From Sindora glabra (taxonomy: Eukaryota; Streptophyta; Magnoliopsida; Fabales; Fabaceae): a stretch of DNA of 64,000 nt. Below, piece by piece: positions 47,302 through 59,517 of this stretch (position 1 is the first letter of the stretch; the number at the start of each line of letters is the position of its first letter). A program made the position numbers and the translations under genes. The DNA is taken from the NCBI GenBank assembly GCA_020226215.1, contig CM035233.1:26663150-26727149 (forward strand), in the 5' to 3' direction. The notes beneath the pieces were generated by a model. It had not been told where the DNA came from. It made no database searches and was given only the letters and a program-made list of their open reading frames with translations.

Positions 47302-47476
47302 CACAGCATCACGCTGTCTTCCCGGGGTTCCCGAGCCAAAAGCCTAACACAGTATCACACTATCTTCCCGGGGTTCCCGAGCCAAAGGTACCACACACAA
47401 CAAATACACTATTATCCCCGAGGATCCCAAGCCATAGGCCAAACACAGTATTCTACTGTCTTCTCGGGTTGTGCCA
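47302..47476. repeat. Tandem array of about 46-bp units, four copies
   Basis: Units start near 47302, 47348, 47397 and 47443. The core is CACAGTATCAC followed by CTTCCCGGGGTTCCCGAGCC. Copies 1 and 2 are close; 3 and 4 are diverged or truncated. GC-rich compared with the rest of the LTR, and with short palindromes. Confidence 0.85.
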
Positions 47477-47860
47477 CAACAATTCCATACAATGGCATCA
47501 AATACAGAAAATCATGTAAATAGAAAACAGCTTAAGGATGAAGCTAGCTACCTTTCACAAGCTTCCAATGTGATGTTCCCTTTGCACTCACTTAAAAACT
47601 CCTTTATACTTCCTCTTGCCTTTGCAAGTTGGCAAGTTGTCACTCTTTAGTCTATACAAATACACATCATAGCTTATATTAGAACATTATCACTTTCCCT
47701 AATCCTCATGTATTCTTTACTTTCTCCACTTAATTAAATGCATACTTAGATGCTCTATACTTTGTTTTCAAGCCTTGTGATGACACATAAGAACATTAGA
47801 AAAGGATCCAGGGGTAAAGCCATGCAAAACATGAAGAAATCAAGCCAAAAGGTTCACTTA

Positions 47861-48110
47861 ACAAAGAACACGGGGGTCCCATACCCCGTGTTCAGGGCCG
47901 TGTTCCTTACTGGTTCACTTCTGGGCTACTCGACAAAGAACACGGGGGTGAACACGGGACGTGTTTTACCCCGTGTACCTTACTGCCCTTCAGTCCTAAG
48001 GTAAACACAGGGAGTGTTGCACCCCGTGTAGCACACTGATCAGCTTCGACGAAGAACACGGGGTACAACACGGGCCGTGTTCTACCCCGTGTACCTTGCT
48101 GATCCTCCGA
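47861..48110. repeat. GC-rich tandem array with ACACGGG/CCCGTGT palindromes
   Basis: About four irregular units (starts near 47861, 47933, 48001 and 48050), each with GAACACGGGG and a facing CCCCGTGT, plus GGGCCGTGTT or GGGACGTGTT. Units end with CTTACTG or CTTGCTG. The spacing shrinks from 72 to about 50 bp. Strong stem-loop potential. Confidence 0.85.
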
Positions 48111-49355
48111 AAACACAATAAACAGCTAAAACTCCTTCCTTCCTTCTTTTTCATATCTATAGTTTTGGCTTCTCAAAAGGAAAAATGCACATAAACACTT
48201 TCACAACTCAAAGTTTCATCTTTCATAGGCTTTAGGCTTCATAGAATTATTCTAACTTCATCATTTTAGCTAAGTTCCCAACATACCATGCCAACTCTAC
48301 ACATGCATCATTATACCCCTAAAACCCAAATGTGTTCATCATGTTTCTTGCTCTTTTCACACCAAACCAAAGCCATAGCTTAACATAACAACATCTAAAA
48401 CACCATTATACATATTCAAATCATCCCAAACTCCATGTTCAATCACCCTTAACCTCACCAACCTCAAGATTTCAAGAAACTAAGAAGAGTACATTAAAGA
48501 GCTCTTAGAGGAGAACATTTTTACCTCTTAGTGCAACTTGAAAATCCTCACTTGGAGCTCCCCAAATCCCCAAACTTGATCAAACTTGGGCTTTTCTTCA
48601 ATCTAGAGACACCAATAGATAGAGCTTGATGAGAGGAGCAATTTTCCCTTCTACACCTTAGCTTGAATCTTGGTATTTTTGGGTGAAAAACTCAAAAGAA
48701 ACTTTCTCTCTCTATCTCTCTCTCTCCTGCACGTTTTGGAGCTTTCATGGAGATTTTCTGTAGCTTTTAGAAAAGTGGAGAAGAGAGGAGAGTCTTCATG
48801 AAGCTCTAGGGGCATTTTGGTCTTTTTTGAGATTCCCAAGGATATTTTAGTCTTTTTTTTCACCAAAAGTAAGGCTATTCTTGCCATTATTTTTTTTTAT
48901 AATGACACTTGTCATAAATCCATTGGTCACACTAATTAAAATCACATATTGCACCCCAAACTCTTAGTTATTCATATTAGATCCCAAATCCTTAATTATT
49001 TTCACTTTAACCACACCCGATTCTACACTTTTGTAAATTAGTCCATAGGGTTTCTGTCTATTTAAAATTCCTTACACTATCAGACTTAGACAACCTCCCC
49101 TTTTAGGGTTTTCCAACCTCCTCTGATCATTCATACTATTTAGGGAAATTAATTCTTTCCCTACTATCCTTTTCCTTCAAAATTTCATTTACCCTAACAC
49201 TTAATTCCTTTCACTTGAGATTCACCCACCAGGCTAATTCAAACATGCTCTTCGTTTCTACAGCCTCAGAAATTAAAGATTCAAATAATAGAATTGAAAA
49301 TTCGGGACATTACATCTAGTGGTTTAACCACTCTTATGATTAAAAAAAAAAGGAA

Positions 49356-50010
49356 TACTTGATAAATCAAGGCAATGCTCAGTTAAAAAAAACTAAAATC
49401 ATAAATATTTTTTATATAGTGCTTAATGAATATTTTTTTATTTAAAAAATAAAATAATAGTATTGTAAATAAATATTTTAAAAATATATATAAATTTAAA
49501 AACTAATGACGTACTTACTATAAAGTCAAATTATAATATTAAGAAAGCTGTAATAAATGTAAATGTATGCTCGTATGAGTATTAATTTTTATCTTTCCGT
49601 TCTGATTTAGTTGGGTTCATTTTCACCCAAACATAAAATTTTATGGCAACACGAATATCTTTTTCCTTTCTTTTATAATTATATACGTGCTACTTGATAA
49701 ATTAAGGCAAGGATTAGTGAAAAATATTAAAATCACAAATATTTTTTATATAGTGTTTAATGAATATTTTGTAAATTAGAAAATAAAATAACAGTGTTTT
49801 AAGAAAGATATCTTAAAAATATATAAATTTAAGAATTAATGATGTATTTATTATAAAAGCAAATTATGATATTGAGTTAGTTGTAATAATATAAAATGTA
49901 TGCTTACTTGAGTATTAATTTTCATCTTTTTATTCTCATTTGCTTAGTTCATTTTTCACGTAAACATAAAAATTTACGAATTTATATCTTTTTCCTTTAT
50001 TTTATCTCTT
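49356..50010. repeat. Tandem duplication, period about 335 bp
   Basis: Units start TACTTGATAAATCAAGGCAA at 49356 and TACTTGATAAATTAAGGCAA at 49691. They remain colinear to about 50010, sharing AATATTTTTTATATAGTG and CATCTTTTTATTCT-like stretches. Non-coding. Confidence 0.88.
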
Positions 50011-52547
50011 CCAAATTTTCCCTTAGCATATTATTTAAAATGAGATATAATAGTAGTAAATAATTTTTTCTATTTGATTTTTTTTTGCTATCTGATAATA
50101 CAGTATAGTTTTCAAATTTCTTTTTTCATATTAATTATTGAAACTTTCGTAGTATTTATGAAAGCTATTTAAGTAGAATAACAGCATAATTAGTTGTTTA
50201 TAATATTACAAACAATGATTTTATTATTTAACCAGAATCTCTTCAAATCCAGGAATTCACCTGATTTGAAAAGGAAATTTACAAGTATTTATTCCATTTC
50301 AATTGCACTTTGTGCAATGATTTGAGCATGATATTAACCAAATTTAGCGCCTCACTTTTGATACTTTTCTTCCGTAATACAATGATGAATGATGTCCACT
50401 AAAACATAATTTGAAAGCAATTTTTCTATAATTAAATATAAGAAATTAGAAATAACAATATGTAAGCACTTTTTTATATATATTTGCTAACTTTCCTAAA
50501 AAATGCTAAGTGCAAAGTTAATATGAATAATTATGCTGATTAATTTTATCCTTTTTATTTGTCTATTATTAAGAAAGAAATTTTAAATGGATTTATATTT
50601 TATATAAAATTTCTTTGAAAATATTTTTCCCTCAATACAAAAAATTAAATTGCAATAAATTAAAAGAATATATTCCAACAAATATAATCAAATCTTTATT
50701 GTAAAAAATAAGTAGAAGTAGATCAAATTCTAGTCTAATCTTTATTTCATAATTTTCTTTTTATAATTTATGTAAGTTTGATAGAAAGCTCTACATGTAT
50801 ATAATGAAAAATCCTCTACAACAAGTTTATATTAAAAATAGAAGATTATTTTTTTATATGGTTGTGGTTTCAAAGGTAAGAGTCAATTTAGGCAGTGAAT
50901 ATAAATATGTTTTCAAAATTGCACTACGCTTAAAAAAATTGCACTACACCTATATTTGTTTACTTTAAAGTTTACTTTAAATCTTTATGCACTTTTAGAT
51001 AATAATAAAGCATGTATATTATATATATTATTACCTTATGCAGTTGTTTTAAGAGAATTTATGATTAATCTATTATATAATATGACTTTTATATTTAGTG
51101 TGCATATCTGTATTATTTATTAAATACCTCCACATTTACAGAAATCTCATTGATGTGACAGGTTATGGTGAATTTAGCTTTTTGCTTAAAACAAAATTTC
51201 TTGAATTCTAAAGTCATCTATCCATTTGACATAAAAATTTTGATAATAAAACACAATTTAAACTATAGTAGCATTAATGAGACTTTAGTGTTATTATGCT
51301 ATTAGATAACATAAAAGTTTGTTTATAAATTTTTTTAATTTTTACAATGCAAATAATATCAAATTTTAATTTCATCATGTAACCATGCTTTTTTTTTTAC
51401 CTTTAATATTTAAATAGAAGTAGTGATGACATGATAATATATAATTAGTTGCATCAATATAACAAATCCAAATGTGTAATAAAACTATTATTGTAGAATA
51501 TTTGAGAATATGAAAATATTTCACTATCTAAAGAAGGATGTGTGAGATCTGCAGTGAAATTAAAGGTTTTTTTTAAAGAATTTGAAAAAAAAAGTAAAAG
51601 ATGTAACATAGAAATAAAATAAATATTATTAATTTGTGAGAAATATTTATAATTGTGAGTTTTTTCTAATTATCACAACTTTTAATTGTATATATTATCT
51701 TGATTTATGATTTTTTAATGATATTTATTTGTAAAACATAAAAATACACATATATATTAATTTTATAATTATGAAAAAAAGAGAGTCTCTCATAATAGTA
51801 GCCTTTATATTAGTTGTATATAAAACATTACTATATTTATGTTTATCTAGTATTTAGCAATGTATAAATTAATTCAAAAATTGAGCCGAATTAAACCTCA
51901 ATGATAGGTAAAGTTTTTTCAACACTTGTTTTCTTCGTAAAATCATCATTTTTTTTAAAGAATTTGAAAATAAAAGTAAAAGATGTAATATAAAAATAAA
52001 ATAAATATCATTAATTTGTTTTCACAATATTTAATAGTCACATTGAACCTGAATTAGGTTAGAGTTGTGCTAAATTAGATTTCAAGAGGAAATTTCTTCT
52101 AACAACTATTTTTTCTATATGTAAGGTTCGAATCCAATACCTTACATAAGGGATACTATGCTCCATCCATTCAGACCGATAGGTGTTGGTAATATAATAT
52201 TTTTGTAGCAATATGTTGAGTATTATTAATTTGTTTTAATTATTTTAAAATTAAAATTATTTCATTTAAAATGATTTTAAAATCTTTATATCTTATTAAA
52301 AAATTATGTCATAATTAATAATTTCAATCCATTTGTAAATAAATTTTTATTTGAAACATATTAAAAAAATTTAGACAATTCTATTAAAAGATATACTTTG
52401 ATTATATCATAATATATAAATGTTAAGGTGATGATAAAATTTTTAATATAACATATACTTCAAATTACATTATAAGAAAATTCATATTTCGGAGAAAAAA
52501 TTAATGACATACATTTAGTAATGGATTTAGAGATGGTTTTTTTGTCG
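50011..52547. other. AT-rich DNA with one dispersed 77-bp direct repeat
   Basis: TTTTTTTTAAAGAATTTGAAA and the following sequence at about 51566-51642 recur at about 51946-52022. A box-B-like GGTTCGAATCC lies at 52126, but no box A is found. No coding region seen. Confidence 0.5.
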
Positions 52548-52555
52548 TTAATTAG

Positions 52556-53289
52556 TAAAGTTGTTAAAATGGATTGGACCTAACGAGTTAACTTAAGATT
52601 GATATAATTTTATCTAATTTGGGATTAAGACTAATACATAAAATGATGACAATAGCTTGAACTAGTAAGGTATTGAGATTGGAATTAGTTAACTTGACTT
52701 AATAAAGGATTGAAATTGGTAAGTATTTACTTGTTAGATTATTAAATTAGCCTATTAGCTTAGTAATATTGATAAATAATAAATGATTAATTTATTATTG
52801 TGCGTATGTTTATAAATATATATATTAAAATTGTACTTTAATACATAATATTAAAAATTATATATATATATTATTTTTATATTTAGTATTATTGACATAT
52901 ATTCTATAAGTTTATCAAAATAAATAATTATATTAAAATTAAAAAATATTTAATATTAAAATGAATGAGTTTATATATTTAATATTGTTAATATGTATTA
53001 CACAACGTTATTAAAATAAATAATTATAATAAGATTAAAAAATAATATAAATTATGTGAGAGATTAAATTTATAATTATAAAACTTAAAAATTAATAAAA
53101 AATAATTATATAAAGTAATTATTATAATGAAACATACTTAAAATAATCAACATAACTAAATAAATATTTTAATTAAAGTGATAAATTATTACTAGTATAG
53201 TAAAATAGTGATGCCTTCTTATATATGTTTTGAGGAATTTTTTATATTAAAAATTATTGTACTTTAATTTTTTATTATTTTAGTTAATC

Positions 53290-53360
<71 letters not shown>

Positions 53361-53525
53361 TAGTGGATTGTAAAATTTGTTTTGGATTGACTATAAAGAT
53401 CAACTTGAGGTTAGGATTAGGATTAGTACTATAACAATCTAATCTAATAAAAAAATAGCTTGACTAATAGTTTTATCTGTTAAGTTAGCTAGATAAGATT
53501 AAGTTAGTCCATTTTGATAGCTTTA
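52556..53525. mobile_element. hAT-type nonautonomous element, 970 bp
   Basis: The ends TAAAGTTGTTAAAATGGA and (reverse complement of right end) TAAAGCTATCAAAATGGA are inverted repeats. An 8-bp target duplication with one change flanks them, TTAATTAG (52548-52555) and ATAATTAG (53526-53533). Subterminal regions carry repeated TTAGATTA/ACTAAT words, as expected for hAT. The interior holds no transposase and an ATA microsatellite. Confidence 0.82.
53290..53361. repeat. (ATA)n microsatellite inside the hAT element
   Basis: About 23 units of a TAA/ATA trinucleotide. Confidence 0.97.
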
Positions 53526-53533
53526 ATAATTAG

Positions 53534-55560
53534 GACTCTAGCAATCATCTTTATTTTTTGAATTTAGCATTGAAATTAGTGACAAATATTTCATCTTAAA
53601 GATAAATCCATTGCTATATTTGTCTTAAGTTTTTTGGATTTCTATAATGTTCATAATTAAAGCTATATCTATCATTAATTTTATTTGCAAATTTTATTGA
53701 TAAGGTTAGCAATAGAATAAAAAATTAAGGTTTCAAATTACCTATGGAATTAGTGATAGATTTTCCATAAAAATTTAAATTTTTATTAGGCGGTGGAATA
53801 ATTTTTTAAAAATTTAATGATGGAAGTACCAATAGAAGTGATGGCTACCAAAATCATTCAAAACTAAAAATCACTAGTTTGATAAAAAAAATTGCAATAT
53901 ATAATAACAAAATAAGTTGAATCCCTAGTGATTCACTTAACATATTCTATCACAATAATTTACTAACTATGATTATAAAATTGTTTAAGCCTTTTATTCA
54001 CTAAAAGTAGAAAAGGTAAATGCAAATAGAAGTGAAAGTTAATAATGCCGTATGTAGGAAATAAAATAAAATAAGATGAAAATAGAATGTGAACCAAACT
54101 AAATGGGGGGTTTGATTTGAAATTAAGCAAAATTCACTATTAGAAATAGAATGCAACCGTAACACAAAAAGCAACATAGAAAATCAATATGAAAACACAA
54201 ATGATCCAAGGAATTGAGAACAATGTCATGGATTAATCACAAATCATAACATATTTAATAATTCTAATTAAGTTTTTAGTCTAAAATCATCCGAAACCCC
54301 TGTAATGATTCATAAGTTCTACACTAGTTAATCATTTAAGATTTGGTTAAATTAGATTAATAGAATTAAACAACCATTATAATCTATAAAGCTAGATCTA
54401 AATTAATGTAAAAATAAAACTTAGCCAAATTGAAGTATTAAACAAGAAACATCTAATTTAATCATTTAACCCACTATTCCTATGTGAAGAATGGTGATTA
54501 ACTAACTATAATTCAACATAACAATAGATAGATATAAAAAGTCACAAGATTTAATATAAATTATATCAAATTAGCATCCAACTCATGCAATTCCAAATAA
54601 TAAAAAAAAGAACGAGGGAAAGAGAAAAATTAATTAGAAAAAGTCAATATTATAGCTTAAAATCTCATAATTTAAATAAATATAAGCCTTAGATTCCTTA
54701 AGTCAATAAAAAAAATTAGCTTTCCATGCTTGAGGAAGAAGAAATTAGAGAAGAGAAAAAAGTTATTTGGAGTTGTGTAGAATTGTATTCTTATCTTTGG
54801 ACGCATAAAATCTTATATTTGATTTCCTTTGATCCTAAACTTACTAGGCTAAGATAATATGCCTCCTAGGGTTACAAAGAATAGGGCCTTGATAATTTAA
54901 GAAGCCTAAAACTTAATTTACAAAATAATACAATATAAGAGTTATTGCAGTAAAATCTCATAAGCATAAATTCTAGCTATTATAATCCCTGCAACTACAT
55001 ATTCTTACAAAACCATAAACATAAAAGTTTTACTAAATTATAAACATAAAAGTTGTAGGGCTAGGTACTAGGAAACTTTAGCCATTGTTTTTACCTTGAT
55101 TGGACCTATAGAGCTTCAAAATGGCCAAAAAATTGAGACTAGATTAGCTTGGACAGAAATAGAATACCAACTTTATAACTAATTTTGACCTTCTAAACAT
55201 TCGAACTAGGCTTTGATTAAAACATAAAAGTTGTAGAGCTTCCTTTATGCTTTCCAACAATATAAACATTATCTAAATCCAATATTCAGAACTCAAGTTA
55301 TAGTTAAAATCATGAAATAGTGTAAAAATCTAAAATTAACTGAACAATTTCAAAAACATTGAAAAACTAACACCCAAACACATAACAAGGCCAATTCCAT
55401 AAAATTAAGCATATGTAACATATTAAGAAGTATAAAATAAGAGAAAATAATATATAAAAAAATCTTATAGAACAAGAAGTATTTCTATTCATCACTAATT
55501 TCATCAATAACTTAAATACACCATTTATTTAAAGGTTTAGCAATGAAAAAACCCATCACT
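53534..55560 (-). other. Degraded repeat DNA, possibly an old Athila-like LTR in reverse
   Basis: No coding region. The phrase AACATAAAAGTTGTAG(G/A)GCT recurs at about 55025, 55045 and 55223. In reverse complement it resembles CCAGCCCTACAACTCCTATG in the Athila LTR at 62850. This hints at related LTR sequence on the minus strand. The boundaries could not be fixed. Confidence 0.35.
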
Positions 55561-57714
55561 TATACTATCCCTAAATTCCCATATATATCAAAAGCCTTAA
55601 CCAAGCCCTTTATTTCTTCCATTCCCATGTGATGTAATGCCTCCTTTCCTCTATGAACCACTATTGCCCTACAATTCTCTGCCATCTACCACTACCTTTA
55701 AATGTTGTGCTTTGCTTCACTACAATCTAAAGAGAGATTTAATTAGTTAGCTTCCATCATTTTGTTATTTCTTTTACGTATTTATATGTTTTATTCTTTC
55801 TAGTATGTTTTTATTAGTAATTATATCTCTACTTTCTTTAATTTTAGGATTTTGGTTTGTTTTGTTTCTTTATTTTTGTGCTTTGTGTTTTTTTTTTTTG
55901 TAAATTTTTTATGTATGAATTTTATGCATTTATTGTTATGCTTCGTATATTGTCTTCTATATTTATTGTTGTAGAATTAATAAATTTTATGCTTTTTTAT
56001 GTTTTCCTATGTATTGTGTCAGTTGATATCCTTACCATTATTGTTACTATTGTATCATCTTGATGCAAACTTTGAAAACACAATGTATATTTTTTTCTAT
56101 CACATTGAGTTCACTTGGAAAACTTATATATGATGTGTACTTTTGTAGAATACTTTTGTTTTTATTAACATTACATATTTGAAATAGTTTTGACATAATA
56201 GTACATAATGGCAATAAGAAAATATTTTTTAATTTTTAAAATTTTATTATTTGATTTCAATATTGATAAAAAAAAGCAATTATTTGATGTTAAAATTATT
56301 TTTATTCTTTTTATCAACATATTTTTTTTGAAATGTTTTAAATAAATACAATAAAATGATTATAACATAATAAGTAGTAGGATTTTTAAGGACTCTATAT
56401 AAAAAATTTATATTGTAATTGAAATTAGTATTAACATAATTCTATTTTTAGAGGTCTTATATACAAAAACTAGAGATTAATCTACATTCTAATTATTTTT
56501 AATTAGTGATAATTTTTTATTCTAATTTTTCATTCAAGTTATAATCTGTATAGTCATTGGGTTCTCTAAACTCATTGTTATTTTTCTTTCTTTTTCTTTT
56601 CCTCTTTAAAATGTTTTGTTTTAGAATTTTAGGTAGTAATTGACATTCTGAATCTCTAATAAGAGATTTGGAGGTATTTTTATATTCTTAGGATTCTAAC
56701 ATTTAATTACAATTCATAAAGTGTGAATTTTTTCTATAATAACTTTGATTTTCATGATTTGAATTTAATGAAAATTTAATATTTCTTTAGGGTTTAGATG
56801 ATTAGTAGATATTAAATTTAGATGAAAGTATATATATTTTGTTATGAATTAATTAGAGAATTATTTCATTGAATTCCTATATTATTAAGTTTGTGAAACA
56901 CATCCCAAGAATATGAGGGACATTTAAACATAATATTATGGTTAAATTAAAATTTTAACTAAGGGAACTTCACATATATGATTGTATGATTAATTTTCAA
57001 ACAATGTTAAATTGCTATATATTCATGGTCTTCTTTATATATTAATTTATAATTATAATAATGTAATTTGAATCTACAATTATTGTTGGATGATGTCCAT
57101 GCAATGTTATCCTTTAGATTGCTTATTTTAGTGAAAGAGTCAACGTGTAACTTGTGATATTGTCATAGGTTTTCATGAACATCAAGCTTAAGCATCCAAT
57201 TGTCATCTTTTATAGACCTTAAGATGATTAAGACATTAATTATTATATAGTTTTTTCATAATTTATTTGTTATTACTTCCCTTAAACCTTCTCTATTATT
57301 AGGAGAAATTGTCTCTTTAAAATCTAGTATTTTCACATGTTGTATTAAAGGCTCCTTTCTACTAATAGTTTCTAGTTCAATTTATTCACTATCAACCTAA
57401 TAGATTGAATCTTAGAGTGGCAATAGGAAAAAAAACACTTATCTATCAATGAAGGATTGCTAATTAAGGCCTTTAACCATAGGATAGGAAATTTTCATAA
57501 ATATTCATTTCCTCTATATACGGTCACCTCTAAATACCTAATTTCTTTCACCTTCTCTTTGAAGTTGTGAGATCTACACCAAGCTCCTTGGCTATTTGTG
57601 TTATTAGCATGTAGAAGTGACTTCTCTTCCCATGATTAGGAAAATTATTAAATAATTATAATGAATTAAAATAAAAAATTATTAAGGTGATTAAAAAAAT
57701 ATCAAAAAATCTCT
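55561..57714. other. AT-rich DNA, no firm gene
   Basis: The ORF at 55857-56063 is Phe/Val/Ile-rich T-tract sequence. On the minus strand, 57610-57540 reads MLITQIAKELGVDL, which faintly resembles the IT.I...FGVDL phrase of a plant-transposon-associated domain. It is too short to name. Confidence 0.35.
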
Positions 57715-58310
57715 AACCTATAAAAGCATCACTCTTTTTTTTTCCAAGCTTAAAGGTATTGTTCCATATCAAGTAGTGAATCACTTTATTCATTATTTCT
57801 TCCTTTAGTTGCTCCTTTCTTCTAGAAGAATTCATTTCAATTTAACCTAGTATTTGCACATCTAGTCCTACAAGTTCTTTCTTAGTTGGTTCTCTTGAAA
57901 AGGAGGTTGCACTTTTACCAATTTTGGTGATGGTAGGAAGAAGAGCTAACCCAATATCTTCTTTAGCTTATTTTTAGACTACACTTACTTTTTAATAATG
58001 TAATAAGATTGTATTATTGGCTACTAAATGCAACCCACAAGTGGACTAAAGGATCTTAAGTTGGCTTTTCTCCATATCACACACCTGAATTTACAGAAAT
58101 GCAATCTCTTTTTCAGGAGAACCAAATGAGAAAGAACTTATATCATTAAATGTGGAAAAACTAGGTATTGTTAACATAACTTTTCCAAATAAAAGTAAGT
58201 TAATGAAAGAAGCAATAGTATATGAAGTAACTTATTGTTTAATGTAGAACAACATATTCAAGTTAAGGAAAAAAAAAAGAGGTGATGCTTTTATGGGTCA
58301 AAGATCTTCT
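57715..58310. repeat. Inverted duplication, two arms of about 215 bp
   Basis: Left arm 57715-57930 and right arm 58095-58310 are reverse complements with divergence. The right arm reads EPNEKELISLNVEKLGIVNI on plus. The left arm reads EPTKKELVGLDVQILG on minus, followed by matching N.FKL.KKK..DAF.G. Both arms therefore derive from one coding-like sequence of unknown function. The spacer is about 165 bp. Confidence 0.75.
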
Positions 58311-58389
58311 GTACTATATATTAGTTGTAGATGATATATTTTTTTTAATTATCTTAACAATATTTTATTTTACTTCAATGTCATTATTC

Positions 58390-58840
58390 AAAGAGCCTTT
58401 ACATATTTTAGAAGGACCAATTACAAGGAGTGAGGCTAAGAAGATTAAGGAAGCTTTCTAAAGATTCATTCAAGACATAGGAAGATAGCACAAGAAAGAA
58501 AGTTTAGAAAAACCATACAAATGCATTATGTTTATTGGCGCTACTTCATCATCTAATTGTGCCACATTAGCCTATTTTCTATGAGATAATGTCAAATGTC
58601 TAAGTTTTAGCATTTTATGACATTTTCATTTATTTTGTATCATTTTATGTTGTTGAGAAATTTTAAAGCATTTTAGGCCTTTTATATATGTTGAATGCTT
58701 TTTGCCCATTTGAAGCCTTTTTATAGGATTTTAGTATAAGTTTAGTTTTAGGCCTATTCATGACTATTTTTTGTAGCCTATTTTTATTAGGTTTTCTTAT
58801 TTTAATACCCTAATAAAGTAAGAAAATTTAAAAAGAAATT
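58390..58840 (+). pseudogene. Gypsy pol tail and adjoining LTR-like DNA
   Basis: LEGPITRSEAKKIKEAF and, after a stop, RFIQDIG (58405-58480) match the GPITRS.AKK..EAL..LIQ.I tail at the end of chromovirus pol. The following DNA, with ATTTTAGGCCTTTTATATATG and repeated TAGGCCT phrases, resembles the LTR style of element A. The rest of the element is missing. Confidence 0.7.
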
Positions 58841-59517
58841 TTAGATAGAAATTACTTCGATCTAAACCCAGAGATGTAGTTAGGTAAACTTTGACTAAAT
58901 CATAAAGATAGTTTGAGGGCATATCTATCTAGAACTTATGTTAGGCATTAATACCAACATTATTATTGGAGAAATTTTATAAAAATTTAATAGTAAATTA
59001 AGGGCTTAGGTAGTTGAAAAAATGGCCTAAGTAACCTAAAAACCTAGAGATTGAGCTTAAATTTGAAATAAATCATGTTGATTCATTTGGTTTGAGTTTT
59101 TATGCCTAAATATGATTTTTGAAACCAAAAAATTTAGGCCCAAAAATAAGGCCTAATCTTAGAGAAGAAGCTTTGCTAAATTGATAAAAAATTGGTAAAT
59201 TAGGGGCATTTGTTAAATTATGTTTTTAAAAGGTCATATTTGGTAAATTTTAATTGGATTTAAGGAAAAATATTTTAATTTAGGCTAGTAAAATGTGACC
59301 CATGTGCTGCTCCATTATCACCAAAAATTTCATAAAAATAAAAAGAGAAAAAGAGATAGTTTATAAGGGAAATTTTAGGAATTATAAACCTTTTAGGAGT
59401 CTTTTTGCACGCTTTTTTTGCCTAATTTCTCAGCCAAAACCACAAGATGTTCTAGCTACTCCACTAGGGTTTCAATTCTTTAAATAATTCAAAGAAGCTT
59501 TCCAATTAGTTTCACAA
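58841..59517. other. LTR-like DNA, nothing coding
   Basis: Phrases such as AGGCCCAAAAATAAGGCC and GGTAAATT resemble the interior of the LTR that follows, so it may be an older fragment of the same family. An ORF at 59302-59487 is incidental. Confidence 0.35.

Larger units (their letters stand above)
46786..49314 (-). mobile_element. Solo LTR, gypsy Tekay/Del-like, 2529 bp, inserted in the SINE
   Basis: The plus strand starts TGTAACTCCC and ends CGGGACATTACA. On the minus strand this gives TGTAATGTCCCG ... GGGAGTTACA, typical long chromovirus LTR ends. A perfect 5-bp target duplication, TCTAG, lies at 46781-46785 and 49315-49319. It contains two tandem arrays (47302-47476 and 47861-48110) and a (TC)n tract near 48703-48727. 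ORFs at 47159, 47750, 47907 and 48651 are incidental. The absence of an internal region means LTR-LTR recombination removed it. Confidence 0.95.
46682..49351 (+). mobile_element. tRNA-derived SINE split by a solo LTR
   Basis: SINE sequence lies at 46682-46785 and 49320-49351, about 135 bp in total. Box A is at 46695-46706 and box B at 46751-46760, and the element ends in a poly(A) run (49342-49351). Flanking GGAATACTTAAT (46670-46681) and GGAATACTTGAT (49352-49363) are a 12-bp target duplication with one change. The right half reads TGGTTTAACCACTCTTATG before the A tail. SINEs are copied by LINE machinery and transcribed by RNA polymerase III. Confidence 0.85.

Noticed and set aside
47302..47476. 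Regular repeats resembling a CRISPR array
   Set aside because: Units are contiguous without unique spacers, lie inside a plant LTR, and the window is plant nuclear DNA.
52126..52136. GGTTCGAATCC as box B of another SINE or a tRNA gene
   Set aside because: No box A at the right distance, no cloverleaf, no A tail or target duplication.
55857..56063. Small membrane protein ORF
   Set aside because: Low-complexity T-rich sequence without supporting context.
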